From positions 56,001 through 120,000 of the forward strand of contig JAUZSH010000032.1 in assembly GCA_030949605.1 (NCBI GenBank): a stretch of 64,000 nt of DNA, read 5' to 3'. Each line of letters starts with the position of its first letter. The stretch's first letter is position 1. The position numbers were made by a program, and so were the translations under genes. Under the pieces are notes generated by a model. The model had not been told where the DNA came from. It saw only the letters and a program-made list of their open reading frames with translations, and did no database searches. This document shows positions 32,475 through 41,899 of this stretch, piece by piece. Source of the DNA: Ghiorsea sp. (lineage in GTDB: Bacteria; Pseudomonadota; Zetaproteobacteria; Mariprofundales; Mariprofundaceae).

Positions 32475-34089
32475 TTTAAGCCCACATATCAAGCATATTG
32501 ATATATTCCAATACCTAAAAAACCTTTGGCTTATACCTGTGCTTATTATTTTTGCGCAAAGTGTTATTCGTATTACCGACAATCCCCTCATCACCCATGT
32601 CCCTGCTTGGTTATTCTTATTTAATCCCATCATTTTTCTTACTATCTTCACTTTTGCTGCATACTGGGCGCATCAACCCATTCGCACTGCCATCAAAAAA
32701 GATACCCACCAATCCTTAGAGCAAGCGATGGCAAACTTACCCATGCGTGCAGTGCAAGCATTCAGTATTGCGGGCTTATCATCTGTCGTATTCATTTTAA
32801 GCGTTATATTTCTCACATCGTTGTTTAATAACAGTGACTTTACCACCAACATGTTTGTTGCCTTAATTCTTAGCGTTAGTTTTGGCTTAGGCGTACTCAT
32901 CCCTACAACTGCCGTTGCCCTAACCATGGCATGGATGGCTAAAACACGAAAAAAACTCTCCCTGCAAAACTTGTTCATTGGTGATTTAGAGCATTTTCAA
33001 AGTTACCCTTGGATTATGCGATCAGGCAATCGCCCTTGGCTTATCTTTGGCACAACCAGCTTGCTACCCGTGAGTATTCTCGCCCTATTTTCATGGCTAA
33101 TGTTGGGCACAAACAATGAAGTTGAGCAACATTTCATCCTCATGCAAGCCATCGTTTTGTTTAGCAACCTTATTTTTGGCGGCATGGCATTGGTTTGGAT
33201 TACCAGCCGCACTGTTCACCGCATTACACGCGAACTATCTCAAGGTCTGAACTTCCTTCGCCAAGGTAAATTTGATGGGCATGTTGCCGTGATGATTGAT
33301 GATGAAATGGGCGAGTTGGCACGCGGCTTAAACACTGCTTTGGCAGGGTTAAAAGAACGCGATAGCCTCAAAGATTCCCTTGCCATTGCCAGCGATATTC
33401 AAAAAGGATTGATGCCCAAGTATGAACCCAATGTGCCCAACTATGCCATTGCAGGGTTTCAGCAAAGCTGTCATGCGGTTGGTGGTGATTATTATGATTA
33501 TATCACCAGAAATGATGGCACAACTTGGCTGGTTATTGCTGATGTTGCTGGTAAAGGTTATCCCGCAGCCCTCACCGTTGCCAACCTGCAAGCCATGCTT
33601 CATGCCCTTGCCAATGCTGAAGACATTAAGCTCATCGCTGCGGCAAAATATATCAACAAATCACTGCACCAATCCTTGCAGGGGGGGCGTTTTGTCACCT
33701 TATTTATGGCAGAGCTCAACCATCAGAATCATCAAATACAGTGGATTAATGCGGGGCATATTCCACCTTTATTATGGCATCAAGATAGCATCACCCACCT
33801 TGAAGCCACTTCCCCGCCACTCGGTATGTTGGATAAGATTGCACTGCAAGTACAAACCACCACCTTGGGAATCGGTGACACATTTTACGCCTGCACAGAT
33901 GGTATTACCGAAGCACGCAATGCTGCGGGTAAAATGTTTGGCGACAAAAATGTTGAAGCATGGTTCCAACTGCATCACCAGCTTGACCCAGTATTATTAC
34001 CATCATCCATGCTTGCATGTTTGGATAAGCAAGCGTTTCATACCCGTGATGATGATATCACCATGTTATGCCTCAACAGGAGCAATTGA
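32464..34089 (+). CDS. Membrane PP2C (SpoIIE/RsbU-type) phosphatase with HAMP
   Basis: About 541 residues. Six or so N-terminal membrane helices (LWLIPVLIIFAQSVI onward), a HAMP-like linker (ELSQGLNFLRQGKFDGHVAV), then a SpoIIE phosphatase: AVGGDYYDYI and VIADVAGKGYPAALTVANLQ carry the metal Asp residues, with GGRFVTLFMAEL, INAGHIPPLLW, FYACTDGITEARN and RDDDITMLCL. It should dephosphorylate a STAS protein, plausibly the one at 20,557. The start is a TTG: 32,464 has AAAGGG 8 bases upstream; 32,446 is the longer option. It overlaps the second P-II gene. Confidence 0.9.
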   Translation: MKYDLSPHIKHIDIFQYLKNLWLIPVLIIFAQSVIRITDNPLITHVPAWLFLFNPIIFLTIFTFAAYWAHQPIRTAIKKDTHQSLEQAMANLPMRAVQAFSIAGLSSVVFILSVIFLTSLFNNSDFTTNMFVALILSVSFGLGVLIPTTAVALTMAWMAKTRKKLSLQNLFIGDLEHFQSYPWIMRSGNRPWLIFGTTSLLPVSILALFSWLMLGTNNEVEQHFILMQAIVLFSNLIFGGMALVWITSRTVHRITRELSQGLNFLRQGKFDGHVAVMIDDEMGELARGLNTALAGLKERDSLKDSLAIASDIQKGLMPKYEPNVPNYAIAGFQQSCHAVGGDYYDYITRNDGTTWLVIADVAGKGYPAALTVANLQAMLHALANAEDIKLIAAAKYINKSLHQSLQGGRFVTLFMAELNHQNHQIQWINAGHIPPLLWHQDSITHLEATSPPLGMLDKIALQVQTTTLGIGDTFYACTDGITEARNAAGKMFGDKNVEAWFQLHHQLDPVLLPSSMLACLDKQAFHTRDDDITMLCLNRSN

Positions 34090-35477
34090 TGAACAACCAC
34101 GAAACCACACGAACAGAGCATGATTCCATGGGTGAAATGCAAGTCCCTGAACATGCCATGTATGGCGCAAGCACTGCGCGAGCCATAGAGAATTTCCCAG
34201 TATCTAACCTAAAATTCTCGCGTGTTTTCATCAAAGCATTGGGGCATATCAAGGCAACGGCTGCAAGTGTCAATGCAGACTTAGGCAAGCTTGAAACAGA
34301 TAAATCAACATTGATTCACAAGGCAGCCACAGATGTTGCCAAGGGCTTGTATGATGAGCAATTTGTATTGGATATTTTTCAAACAGGTTCTGGCACATCC
34401 ACCAATATGAATGCCAATGAAGTGATTGCTTTTCGCTGTCACCAACTTGATTCAGCCGCCAATATTCACCCCAATGATGATGTGAATATGGGGCAATCCT
34501 CCAATGATGTGATTCCAACTGCCATCCATCTTGCTGCATCTGATGTGTTGGTGCATCAACTGGTTCCCGCACTGCAACATTTACACACCGTGTTGCAAAG
34601 CAAAGCCGAAGAAACAAGTGAAATCATCAAAATCGGGCGCACCCATTTGATGGATGCAACACCGATAACATTGGGGCAAGAAATTTCGGCATGGGCAAGG
34701 CAAATTGAATTGGGCATGGCAAGGCTTAAATCATGCTTACCCCGTGTCACAGAACTTGCCCAAGGCGGCACGGCTGTTGGCACAGGGTTGAACACCCATC
34801 CAGAATTTGGCAAACGCATGGCGGATGGCTTATCTCAAGTGTATAACATTCCATTTAGCGAAGCAGCCAACCACTTTGAAGCCCAAGCGGCGCAAGATGC
34901 TGCAGTTGAATTATCAGGCGCATTGAAAACGGTTGCTGTATCTTTGGTTAAAATCGCCAATGATGTGCGTCTATTAAACATGGGGCCACGTTGTGGTTTG
35001 GCTGAAATATCCGTGCCAGCGGTACAACCTGGTTCATCCATCATGCCAGGCAAAGTTAATCCCGTTATTGCTGAGTCTATGGCGCAAGTATGCGCGCAAG
35101 TGATGGGTAACGATGCAGCAATTACCTTTGCTGGTGCATCAGGTTTATTGGATTTGAATGTGATGCTACCAGTCATCGCCCACAACCTGCTAGAGTCTGA
35201 AGAAATCCTTGCCAACGCATCATTGATGTTTGCTGACAAATGTATTTCAGGGCTTCAAGCCAATGCAGAGAAGTGTGAACAACAAATTGAATGGAGCATG
35301 AGCATGGTCACTTCACTTGCACCTATCATTGGCTATGAAAAAGCTTCAGCCATCGCCAAACAAGCCGTGCAAGAAGGAAAAACAGTACGTGATGTGTGTT
35401 TGGCAGAGAAGCTTATGCCTCAAGATGCATTGGCTGCACTTCTCGACCCAACCACCATGCTATCACCACATGCTTAA
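34089..35477 (+). CDS. fumC: Class II fumarate hydratase
   Basis: 462 residues converting fumarate to malate in the TCA cycle. The signature GSSIMPGKVNP is present, with SGTSTNMNANEVI, GQSSNDVIPTAIHLAA and GRTHLMDATPITLGQEI, all typical of fumarase C; the Thr of GRTHLMD and the ending distinguish it from aspartase only moderately. The ATG at 34,089 overlaps the phosphatase stop by one base and has CAGGAG upstream. A start 21 bases earlier is unlikely. Confidence 0.95.
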   Translation: MNNHETTRTEHDSMGEMQVPEHAMYGASTARAIENFPVSNLKFSRVFIKALGHIKATAASVNADLGKLETDKSTLIHKAATDVAKGLYDEQFVLDIFQTGSGTSTNMNANEVIAFRCHQLDSAANIHPNDDVNMGQSSNDVIPTAIHLAASDVLVHQLVPALQHLHTVLQSKAEETSEIIKIGRTHLMDATPITLGQEISAWARQIELGMARLKSCLPRVTELAQGGTAVGTGLNTHPEFGKRMADGLSQVYNIPFSEAANHFEAQAAQDAAVELSGALKTVAVSLVKIANDVRLLNMGPRCGLAEISVPAVQPGSSIMPGKVNPVIAESMAQVCAQVMGNDAAITFAGASGLLDLNVMLPVIAHNLLESEEILANASLMFADKCISGLQANAEKCEQQIEWSMSMVTSLAPIIGYEKASAIAKQAVQEGKTVRDVCLAEKLMPQDALAALLDPTTMLSPHA

Positions 35478-35593
35478 AGTTACTTGGATTAAACTCAAAA
35501 GTCATAAGCTATTGATACCTAAATTCGTATCATAAGTGCAAAGCTTTGACTAGGCTGACCACAAAAGTCTTGCACATAACTGAAAACTTATGC

Positions 35594-37380
35594 CCGACAT
35601 TCCGCACCCTGTATTTCCAGTTTTTCGATTTAAGTTAAATAGGCTTAATTAGCCATTTAAATTCTTCTAACCTATTAATATTTATGGTATATTTATTGTT
35701 TCTACGGAGGCGAAAATGGCTATGGAAGTATCAACTGGTTCGATGATGTCGGGCTGCGAAAGTAAGGAGCTCAATCATCTTGGTCTTGTTGCAGGGATGT
35801 ATGATGAGCTGGAAATAGGCACGAGTATGGATGCCCTGATTCCACAGGATATGCAGCAACGCAAGGTATCGATTGGTCAGGTTCTCAAAGCGACGGTGCT
35901 TAATGGACTTGGTTTCGTGAACCAGCGATTGTACAATATACCGCACTTTTTGAGAGCAAACCTGTTGAGAAACTGCTTGGCGAAGGTGTTGAGGCAGCCC
36001 ACTTTAATGATGATGTCACAGGGCGAATGTTGGACTCGATTTATGAGGCAGGCGTGAGTGAAACTTATGCTGTAATTGCATCTAACGCATTAAAAACATT
36101 AAATATTCCCTGCCACATGAGTCATATAGATACGACAACCTTTCATACCGATGGCAAGTATAATCAGGCAGAAGAAGCTGGCGTGATTAAGATTACCAAG
36201 GGCTACAGTCGCGACCACCGACCAGAGCTCAATCAGTTCGGTTTGAAGCTGATTGTGGAGGCTCAGGCTGGCATCCCTATGATGATGGCGGCATTGAGCG
36301 GCAATGACAATGATAAGACTCGTTTTAAGCAGGCAATCAAAGACCACATTGGTCAGCTTCAAGATGACTTTTCAGTGCAACATATCGTTGGTGATAGTGC
36401 GCTTTATAGTGCTGAAACCATCAAGTTGATGAGCCATATCACATGGACAACGCGCGTGCCTGAAACCATAGGTTTGGCACGCGGTTATATTGAGAAATAT
36501 GCAGGCCAACTAGCGGCAGACAATGATGGATTAAATCTTAATTATCAGTGTGTTGATGAGTCTTATGCAGGTGTTGAACAGAAGTGGCTGGTTGTGTATT
36601 CACCGCAAGCACATGAGCGTGCTAAGCGTAATGTGAGCAAGCAGTTTTCCAAGAAAAGCCAAGATGATCAGAAGCTTTTGAAGGCGTTTTGCAACAGAAG
36701 TTTTGCTTGTGAAAAAGATGCTTGCCATGAGCTTGAGCTGCTAAAGAAAAAGCTGGCTGTCACCAATGTGCATCATGAAGTTATTGAGCCTATTGCAGGG
36801 TTTAACGGTCGTGGTCGTCCAGCCAAAGGGGCGGCACCAGATTTTTACACCTACCATGTTCATGTTGTAAGCTCATCAAACTATCAGCAATATCAACAAC
36901 GTTTACAACGCAAAAGTTGGTTCATTATCGCCACCAACCAAACCGATATGGATGTATTTGATGCCGATGAAATTCTTGCGGGCTATAAAAACCAACAAAA
37001 AGTTGAGCGAGGCTTCCGCTTCTTGAAAGACCCCATGTTTTTAGCATCGTCTGTGTTTCTCAAATCACCTAAACGCATCATGGCGCTTACCATGGTTATG
37101 ACGGTGTGTTTGCTCGTCTATGCTGCTCTGGAATATCGCATGCGAAAAAGCTTGCATGACAACCATGAAACCTTTCCAAATCAAATAGGAAAGATGGTCG
37201 AAAAACCAACAATACGCTGGGTTTTCCAATACTTTCAAAACATTCAGATACTCTATATTCAGCAGGCAAAACCTTGCGTTATAAACCTCAATAAACAGCA
37301 TAAAAAACTCTTGAAGTTAATGGGAGAATCATACCAAAAAATTTATTCCTGAATCAGGAATAAGGGGTGCGGAATGTCGG
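35594..37380 (+). mobile_element. IS1634-like insertion sequence
   Basis: A 1,787-bp element with perfect 16-bp ends CCGACATTCCGCACCC and a 6-bp target duplication TTATGC (35,588-35,593 and 37,381-37,386). The target before insertion, AAACTTATGC-GGTTATTTTC, is preserved in copy A near 17,265-17,285. The size, ends and transposase fit the IS1634 group of the IS4-like superfamily. Confidence 0.9.
35716..37352 (+). pseudogene. IS1634-like transposase, broken by one frameshift
   Basis: The first frame (LNHLGLVAGMYDELEIGTSM to FVNQRLYNIPHF) ends its match at a run of five T (35,947-35,951). The second frame resumes FESKPVEKLLGEGVEAAHFN and continues through IDTTTFHTDGKYN, VGDSALYSAETIKL and KVERGFRFLKDPMF, the DDE core and IS1634-style ending. 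One T is missing relative to the expected PHFFESKP. A ribosome site, GGAGG, precedes the ATG. A -1 slip on the T run could restore the protein, but a plain deletion or sequencing error is simpler. Confidence 0.85.
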
Positions 37381-37549
37381 TTATGCGGTTATTTTCATAG
37401 GAAGTGAGGCTTTAGCCTCGTCCAAAAAAAGCCAAGTGTTAGATTTTGTTCTATTTCTGGTGAAGTGATTGAATATCATTCACCAATGCGAGGCTAAAAC
37501 CTCACTTCCAACCTATACGCAACGCTTACGCCATACTTTTTGAGTAAGC

Positions 37550-39142
37550 TCACTTGGTTTTAAATTGTAACCAAACACCAATAACCATGGATGACCATGC
37601 CAGAAACCAAACATAATCATGAGTGGGTTGTTGCCAAAGTAAACCCACAGCAACACCACCAGTCAACATCAATACTGTGGGCAAAAAATAAAGTGCCATA
37701 CTGGATTTTGAAGGTCTGCGGAGCTTCTGTTCCAAGCTTTCAAGATGTGCATTAATATCTTTGGGCAGGTTCATCCAAGCATGAAGTGAATGTTGTACGT
37801 CTTTGACCAAGCGTTGGGTTTTACCCTTAGGTCCCAAATGTTCGACGGCCCAGTCCGCAATTAAAGGTTTGGCGAGTTCCCAAATATTAATGTCTGAATG
37901 CAATTCGCGCGTCACACCTTCCATGACCACCATACTTTTCTGCAAAAGCAACAGTTGCGGTTGGGTTTCCATTTGAAAGCGTTCTGTTACCGCAAACAAA
38001 TAAAACAATAACTCAGCGATTGAAATATCTTTGAGTGGACGATTAAAAATAGGCACTGCAATTTCACGCAGTGCATCTTCAAATGCCGACACGTCTGTAT
38101 CATAAGGCACATAACCCGCTTCAATATGGACTTCTGCTGCACGTTTATAGTTTTGCTTTAAAAAAGCCAACATCATATCAGCAAGATACACTCTGCTCTG
38201 AATATCTAGCCTGCCCACAATACCAAAATCAACCAGCTTAATATCACCATTGTCTGCGACGAAGATATTGCCAGGGTGTAAGTCTGCATGAAAATAGCCA
38301 TGCACAAACACCATATGAAAAAACATATTTTGTAAGTTCTTACACAATGTGAAGGGGTCATGCCCTGCTTTGATTAACACATCCCGTTCATCAATCGGTG
38401 TACCGTGAATACGTTCGGTGACCAACACATCTTTATTGGTAAAATCCCAAAATATTTCTGGCACACCAACACCATTCAAATCTTTGATTTGGTCGGCAAA
38501 GCGGCTGGCATGTGCGCCCTCTGAGCGAAGATTTAGCTCACCCAAAATAGTTACCGCAAACTCTTCAACCACACGCGGTGCTTTAAGACGCTCATATTCA
38601 GGGAAATAACGTTCAAATAAGCTTGCCAACATACGCAAGATTGCCAAATCGGCTTCAATCATGCGGTCAATATTGGGGCGGCGAACTTTAACAGCGACTT
38701 CTTGCCCATCATGCAACGTTGCAAAATGAACCTGAGCAATAGATGCCGCTGCCACAGGTTCTTCATCAAAGCTGGCGAACACATCCGTTAACGCTTGCTT
38801 TTTGTATGCTGCATTGAGCAAACCTTCAATCACTGAAAAAGGCTCTGGCGGCACATTATCTTGAAGTTTTTTAAGCTCTAACGCCACATCCAAAGGCAAT
38901 AAATCCACCCGCGTAGAAAGCATTTGCCCAAATTTGATAAAGCTGGGACCTAATCGTTCCAGTGCCACCCGAATTTGTACGCCTTGTTCTTTGGGTTTAT
39001 ACTCTTTACTAAAAAGACTCAAAATCCAAATATAAGGGGTAAACAAACGAAGGCGAACAGCTATGGCAGCAAGCCCATGCGTTGCCAAAACATGAATAAT
39101 AAAAAGAAGCCTTATATTGCGGCGTAAACCTTTAAATTTCAT
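37550..39142 (-). CDS. ubiB: UbiB-type atypical kinase for ubiquinone synthesis
   Basis: 530 residues, ABC1/ADCK family. The diagnostic KxGQ motif is in SFIKFGQMLSTR, followed by the Ala-rich nucleotide loop AAASIAQVH, VAVKVRRPNI, the ExD region (EFAVTILGELNLRSEG), the catalytic HADLHPGNIF and VDFGIVGRLD. Two C-terminal membrane helices (ALYFLPTVLMLTGGVAVGLL, WFLAWSSMVIGVWL) match UbiB anchoring. It supports the ubiquinone complex, probably by ATP-driven lipid extraction. It overlaps ubiJ by 4 bases. Confidence 0.96.
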   Translation of the reverse strand: MKFKGLRRNIRLLFIIHVLATHGLAAIAVRLRLFTPYIWILSLFSKEYKPKEQGVQIRVALERLGPSFIKFGQMLSTRVDLLPLDVALELKKLQDNVPPEPFSVIEGLLNAAYKKQALTDVFASFDEEPVAAASIAQVHFATLHDGQEVAVKVRRPNIDRMIEADLAILRMLASLFERYFPEYERLKAPRVVEEFAVTILGELNLRSEGAHASRFADQIKDLNGVGVPEIFWDFTNKDVLVTERIHGTPIDERDVLIKAGHDPFTLCKNLQNMFFHMVFVHGYFHADLHPGNIFVADNGDIKLVDFGIVGRLDIQSRVYLADMMLAFLKQNYKRAAEVHIEAGYVPYDTDVSAFEDALREIAVPIFNRPLKDISIAELLFYLFAVTERFQMETQPQLLLLQKSMVVMEGVTRELHSDINIWELAKPLIADWAVEHLGPKGKTQRLVKDVQHSLHAWMNLPKDINAHLESLEQKLRRPSKSSMALYFLPTVLMLTGGVAVGLLWQQPTHDYVWFLAWSSMVIGVWLQFKTK

Positions 39143-39801
39143 ATTTTTTCATTGCTTGGATTTTTTTGCAGACTTTGGCGCTCAAGCCTATCCACTTGAC
39201 GCTGTAGCTTATTCACCTTTCTCGACACCGATTCCACACCTGCTTGCCACAACTGAATTTCTTCAGCGGATGGTGTTCCCATATCTTTCAACACACCATC
39301 AACCCATTGGCTTGATGTTTGTTTTGCCTTTTTTTCCGCTTCCACCAAACGATAAGCTGCTTTGGCAACTTTACTGCCAAAAAAGTCGCCAAACACGCGT
39401 CTTAACTCTAACTCCCAATCTAAATCCAATTTTTCCAGAAGCTTCTGAAACAACAACATGGATTCCGAATCACCAGATAACTTCAACACCTTTTGCATCA
39501 CAAGTGCATCAGGGTCTTCTTTAGCAAAGCTCAGTCTCGCAAAACCCGTTGTTGTTGACTCAATCTTCACATCAGGTCGCTGCTTGGATGAAGGATGAAC
39601 CCACACTGAACCAGCTTTAAAACCAATAAACATCATTGACCCCATGTCTTTAATAAACACACGAAAAACTTTACCCTCCAAGCTATCCAATAAATCTTCA
39701 AATTTATCATTATCTTTGAAAAATATTTGTAATACAGAGCCCAAAACCACACACTGCACAGGTAGCGGAATCAAGCGTAAGGGTAGAAACATTACACTCA
39801 T
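39139..39801 (-). CDS. ubiJ: UbiJ, SCP2-domain ubiquinone assembly factor
   Basis: 220 residues with an SCP2-like lipid-binding N-terminus (LPLRLIPLPVQCVVLGSVLQ, VFIKDMGSMMFIGF) and a C-terminal coiled coil (VSRKVNKLQRQVDRLERQSL). UbiJ is a scaffold that binds quinone intermediates and the soluble Ubi enzymes. Sequence conservation is weak in this family, but its place between ubiE and ubiB with 4-base overlaps on both sides makes the call strong. Confidence 0.88.
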   Translation of the reverse strand: MSVMFLPLRLIPLPVQCVVLGSVLQIFFKDNDKFEDLLDSLEGKVFRVFIKDMGSMMFIGFKAGSVWVHPSSKQRPDVKIESTTTGFARLSFAKEDPDALVMQKVLKLSGDSESMLLFQKLLEKLDLDWELELRRVFGDFFGSKVAKAAYRLVEAEKKAKQTSSQWVDGVLKDMGTPSAEEIQLWQAGVESVSRKVNKLQRQVDRLERQSLQKNPSNEKI

Positions 39802-40589
39802 ACTTTATACCCTCGGTGCATAGCCACCACGCCACCTGTTAAGTTATCATAACGCACAAGAGAAAATCCTGCCTGCTTTATCCACTTCTCAAATCGCTCT
39901 TGGTCGGGAAAGCGACGAATAGATTCTACAAGGTACTGATAGGAGTCTTTGTCACCTGTAATCATTTCACCCATTTTAGGAATGACATTGAATGAATAAG
40001 CATCATAAACCACATCAAGCAAGGGTAAAACAGGCTTAGAAAACTCTAAACACATGAACTGCCCACCAGGTTTCAAAACACGATAAAATTCAGCAAGCCC
40101 CGCAGGAACATCTACAAAATTACGAATACCAAAAGCAACCGTTAGCAAATCAAAACTGTTATCTGCAAAGGGAAGCTTCGTGCCATCAGATTGAATACAA
40201 TCTGCTGTTTTAGGCAGTAAACCTTCATCTAAAATACGTCTTGCACCTTCTTGCAACATCGGGCCATTCAAGTCAGTCAACACAACACGCGCTTCACGGT
40301 TTACCTTATTCAAAAGACCGATCGCAATATCACCAGATCCTGCGGCAACATCCAAAGCAACACCACCCTTGGGCAGCACTGCTTTTGCAATAAAACTACG
40401 CTTCCATAAGCGATGCATACCAGCACTCATGGCATCATTCATAATGTCATATTTATATGCAACAGAAGAGAAAACTTCCATCACTTTGCCAGCTTTTTCA
40501 TCGGCAGCCACAGTTTCAAAGCCAAAATGCGTTTGTGAAGATGGGGCTGAATTAGAATTGGAGGATATTAGAGGTTTTTGTTCAGTCAT
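39798..40589 (-). CDS. ubiE: Ubiquinone/menaquinone C-methyltransferase
   Basis: 263 residues. The N-terminal motif FSSVAYKYDIMNDAMSAGMH and SAM-binding VALDVAAGSGDIAIGLL, then SFDLLTVAFGIRNFVDVPAG and QFMCLEFSKP, are textbook UbiE. It C-methylates the benzoquinone or naphthoquinone ring. First gene of ubiE-ubiJ-ubiB. Confidence 0.97.
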   Translation of the reverse strand: MTEQKPLISSNSNSAPSSQTHFGFETVAADEKAGKVMEVFSSVAYKYDIMNDAMSAGMHRLWKRSFIAKAVLPKGGVALDVAAGSGDIAIGLLNKVNREARVVLTDLNGPMLQEGARRILDEGLLPKTADCIQSDGTKLPFADNSFDLLTVAFGIRNFVDVPAGLAEFYRVLKPGGQFMCLEFSKPVLPLLDVVYDAYSFNVIPKMGEMITGDKDSYQYLVESIRRFPDQERFEKWIKQAGFSLVRYDNLTGGVVAMHRGYKV

Positions 40590-40677
40590 GTGCGCAGCGT
40601 AACACTGAAATCAACACTTGTTGACTGTTAATCTTTAACTGATGTTACGCACAACACCAGCTCTTTATTTAACTTTA

Positions 40678-40780
40678 GGAAGTGCGACTCAAGGTGAAGG
40701 CGTAAGCCTGAGAGAAAACTTGGGGTGTTAGCCGCGTATGGTTAACATCATGATGTATGCGCGACTAAAGTCGCACTTCC
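40678..40780. repeat. Palindromic repeat with GGAAGTGCGACT ends
   Basis: GGAAGTGCGACT (40,678-40,689) and AGTCGCACTTCC (40,769-40,780) bracket about 80 bases. It is related to the partial copy at 16,771-16,820 and shares the GGAAGTG/CACTTCC ends with the larger repeats at 21.5, 37.4 and 50.9 kb. The gap 40,590-40,834 holds nothing else I can support. Confidence 0.7.
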
Positions 40781-40834
40781 TAAGTCTGACATCCTACCAT
40801 GTAGCTTCTTGAGCCACGCACCTAACATCCGATG

Positions 40835-41737
40835 TTAATTTGGAACGGAAACAGAGAAACCTAATTCTTCAGTCGTGGCAGTCGCGCCTTTCAATTCTTC
40901 AATCACCCATGCCGATTCGTCAGCCAATAGTGCTTTGACAAGCTGGCAATTCATGGCGTGACCACTACGTTCGCCTTCAAATGCACCAACAATAGGATAA
41001 CCTGCTAAGAATAAATCGCCGACCGTATCAAGAACTTTGTGTCGCGCACACTCATCAGCATAACGCAAACCGCCTTCATTCAAAACACCATACTTATCAA
41101 GAACCACGGCATTATCCATAGATCCACCGAGCGCCAAACCTGCTTTTTGCAAAGCTTCCACTTCATGAATAAAACCAAATGTGCGTGCCCGACTCACTTC
41201 CCTAGCATAACCTTGGCGAGAAAAATCGAAGCTTACTTTACAATCACTAAGTAGAGGATGCGGATAATCGAGTAAATAAGAAACTCTAAAGCCTGATGCT
41301 GGATACAAAGCACATGACTTATTTCCTTCTTCGAGACTTACTCTTTTCTTAATACGCAAAACTTTTTTAGGCTTGTTTTGTTCCACAATACCTGCGCATT
41401 GAATTAAAAAAATAAATGGGGAAGCTGATCCATCCATCACTGGAACTTCAGCCCCATTGACCTCAATGCGTACATTATCAACACCAAGACCTGCTAAAGC
41501 GGACATGATATGTTCAACCGTTGCAATGGTTGCTTCACCATGCCCAATTGTAGTGCAAAGCTTGGTGTCCACAACGGAGTCCACATGACCTTGAATATCC
41601 ACACCCAAATCAGAACGCACAAAAACAATACCTGTATCAACTTCACCTGGATGAAGTACAAGTTCAATCTTTTTACCTGAATGCAAGCCAATCCCACTGC
41701 ATTTAATAGCATGATCAAGTGTACGCTGTTTAATCAT
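40835..41737 (-). CDS. lpxC: UDP-3-O-acyl-N-acetylglucosamine deacetylase
   Basis: 300 residues catalysing the committed step of lipid A synthesis. Zinc ligands are seen in TVEHIMSALAGLGVDN and HKVLDTVGDLFLAG, with the catalytic His in GHAMNCQL. The start KQRTLDHAIKCSGIGLHSGK is classic LpxC, as is ARTFGFIHEVEAL. It stands alone with a 160-base upstream gap, AT-rich and without a strong promoter match. Confidence 0.97.
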   Translation of the reverse strand: MIKQRTLDHAIKCSGIGLHSGKKIELVLHPGEVDTGIVFVRSDLGVDIQGHVDSVVDTKLCTTIGHGEATIATVEHIMSALAGLGVDNVRIEVNGAEVPVMDGSASPFIFLIQCAGIVEQNKPKKVLRIKKRVSLEEGNKSCALYPASGFRVSYLLDYPHPLLSDCKVSFDFSRQGYAREVSRARTFGFIHEVEALQKAGLALGGSMDNAVVLDKYGVLNEGGLRYADECARHKVLDTVGDLFLAGYPIVGAFEGERSGHAMNCQLVKALLADESAWVIEELKGATATTEELGFSVSVPN

Positions 41738-41899
41738 TTGCAGCCCCCAAGGTGGTTACGATACATGTTCAAAAGCTATATAAATATTCATTAAGAAAGC
41801 ATGAAATAGTAAAGTATAAAATATTTCTTTTCAAAAGTTAAGGGGCATGAATTTTGAGTTATGCCTAACCTCACCAAACCTACTGCTTTAAGCTCAGGA

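Larger units (their letters stand above)
35486..37550. repeat. Long nested-palindrome repeat, copy C (split by an IS)
   Basis: The left part, 35,486-35,593, and right part, 37,387-37,550, together correspond to copy A (16,991-17,399) in inverse orientation. The inner arms GGAAGTGAGGCTTTAGCCTC (37,400) and the complement at 37,489-37,509 are present, as is the terminal ACTTTTTGAGTAAGCT. Its right end abuts the ubiB stop codon. The IS1634-like element sits between with a TTATGC duplication. Confidence 0.8.
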
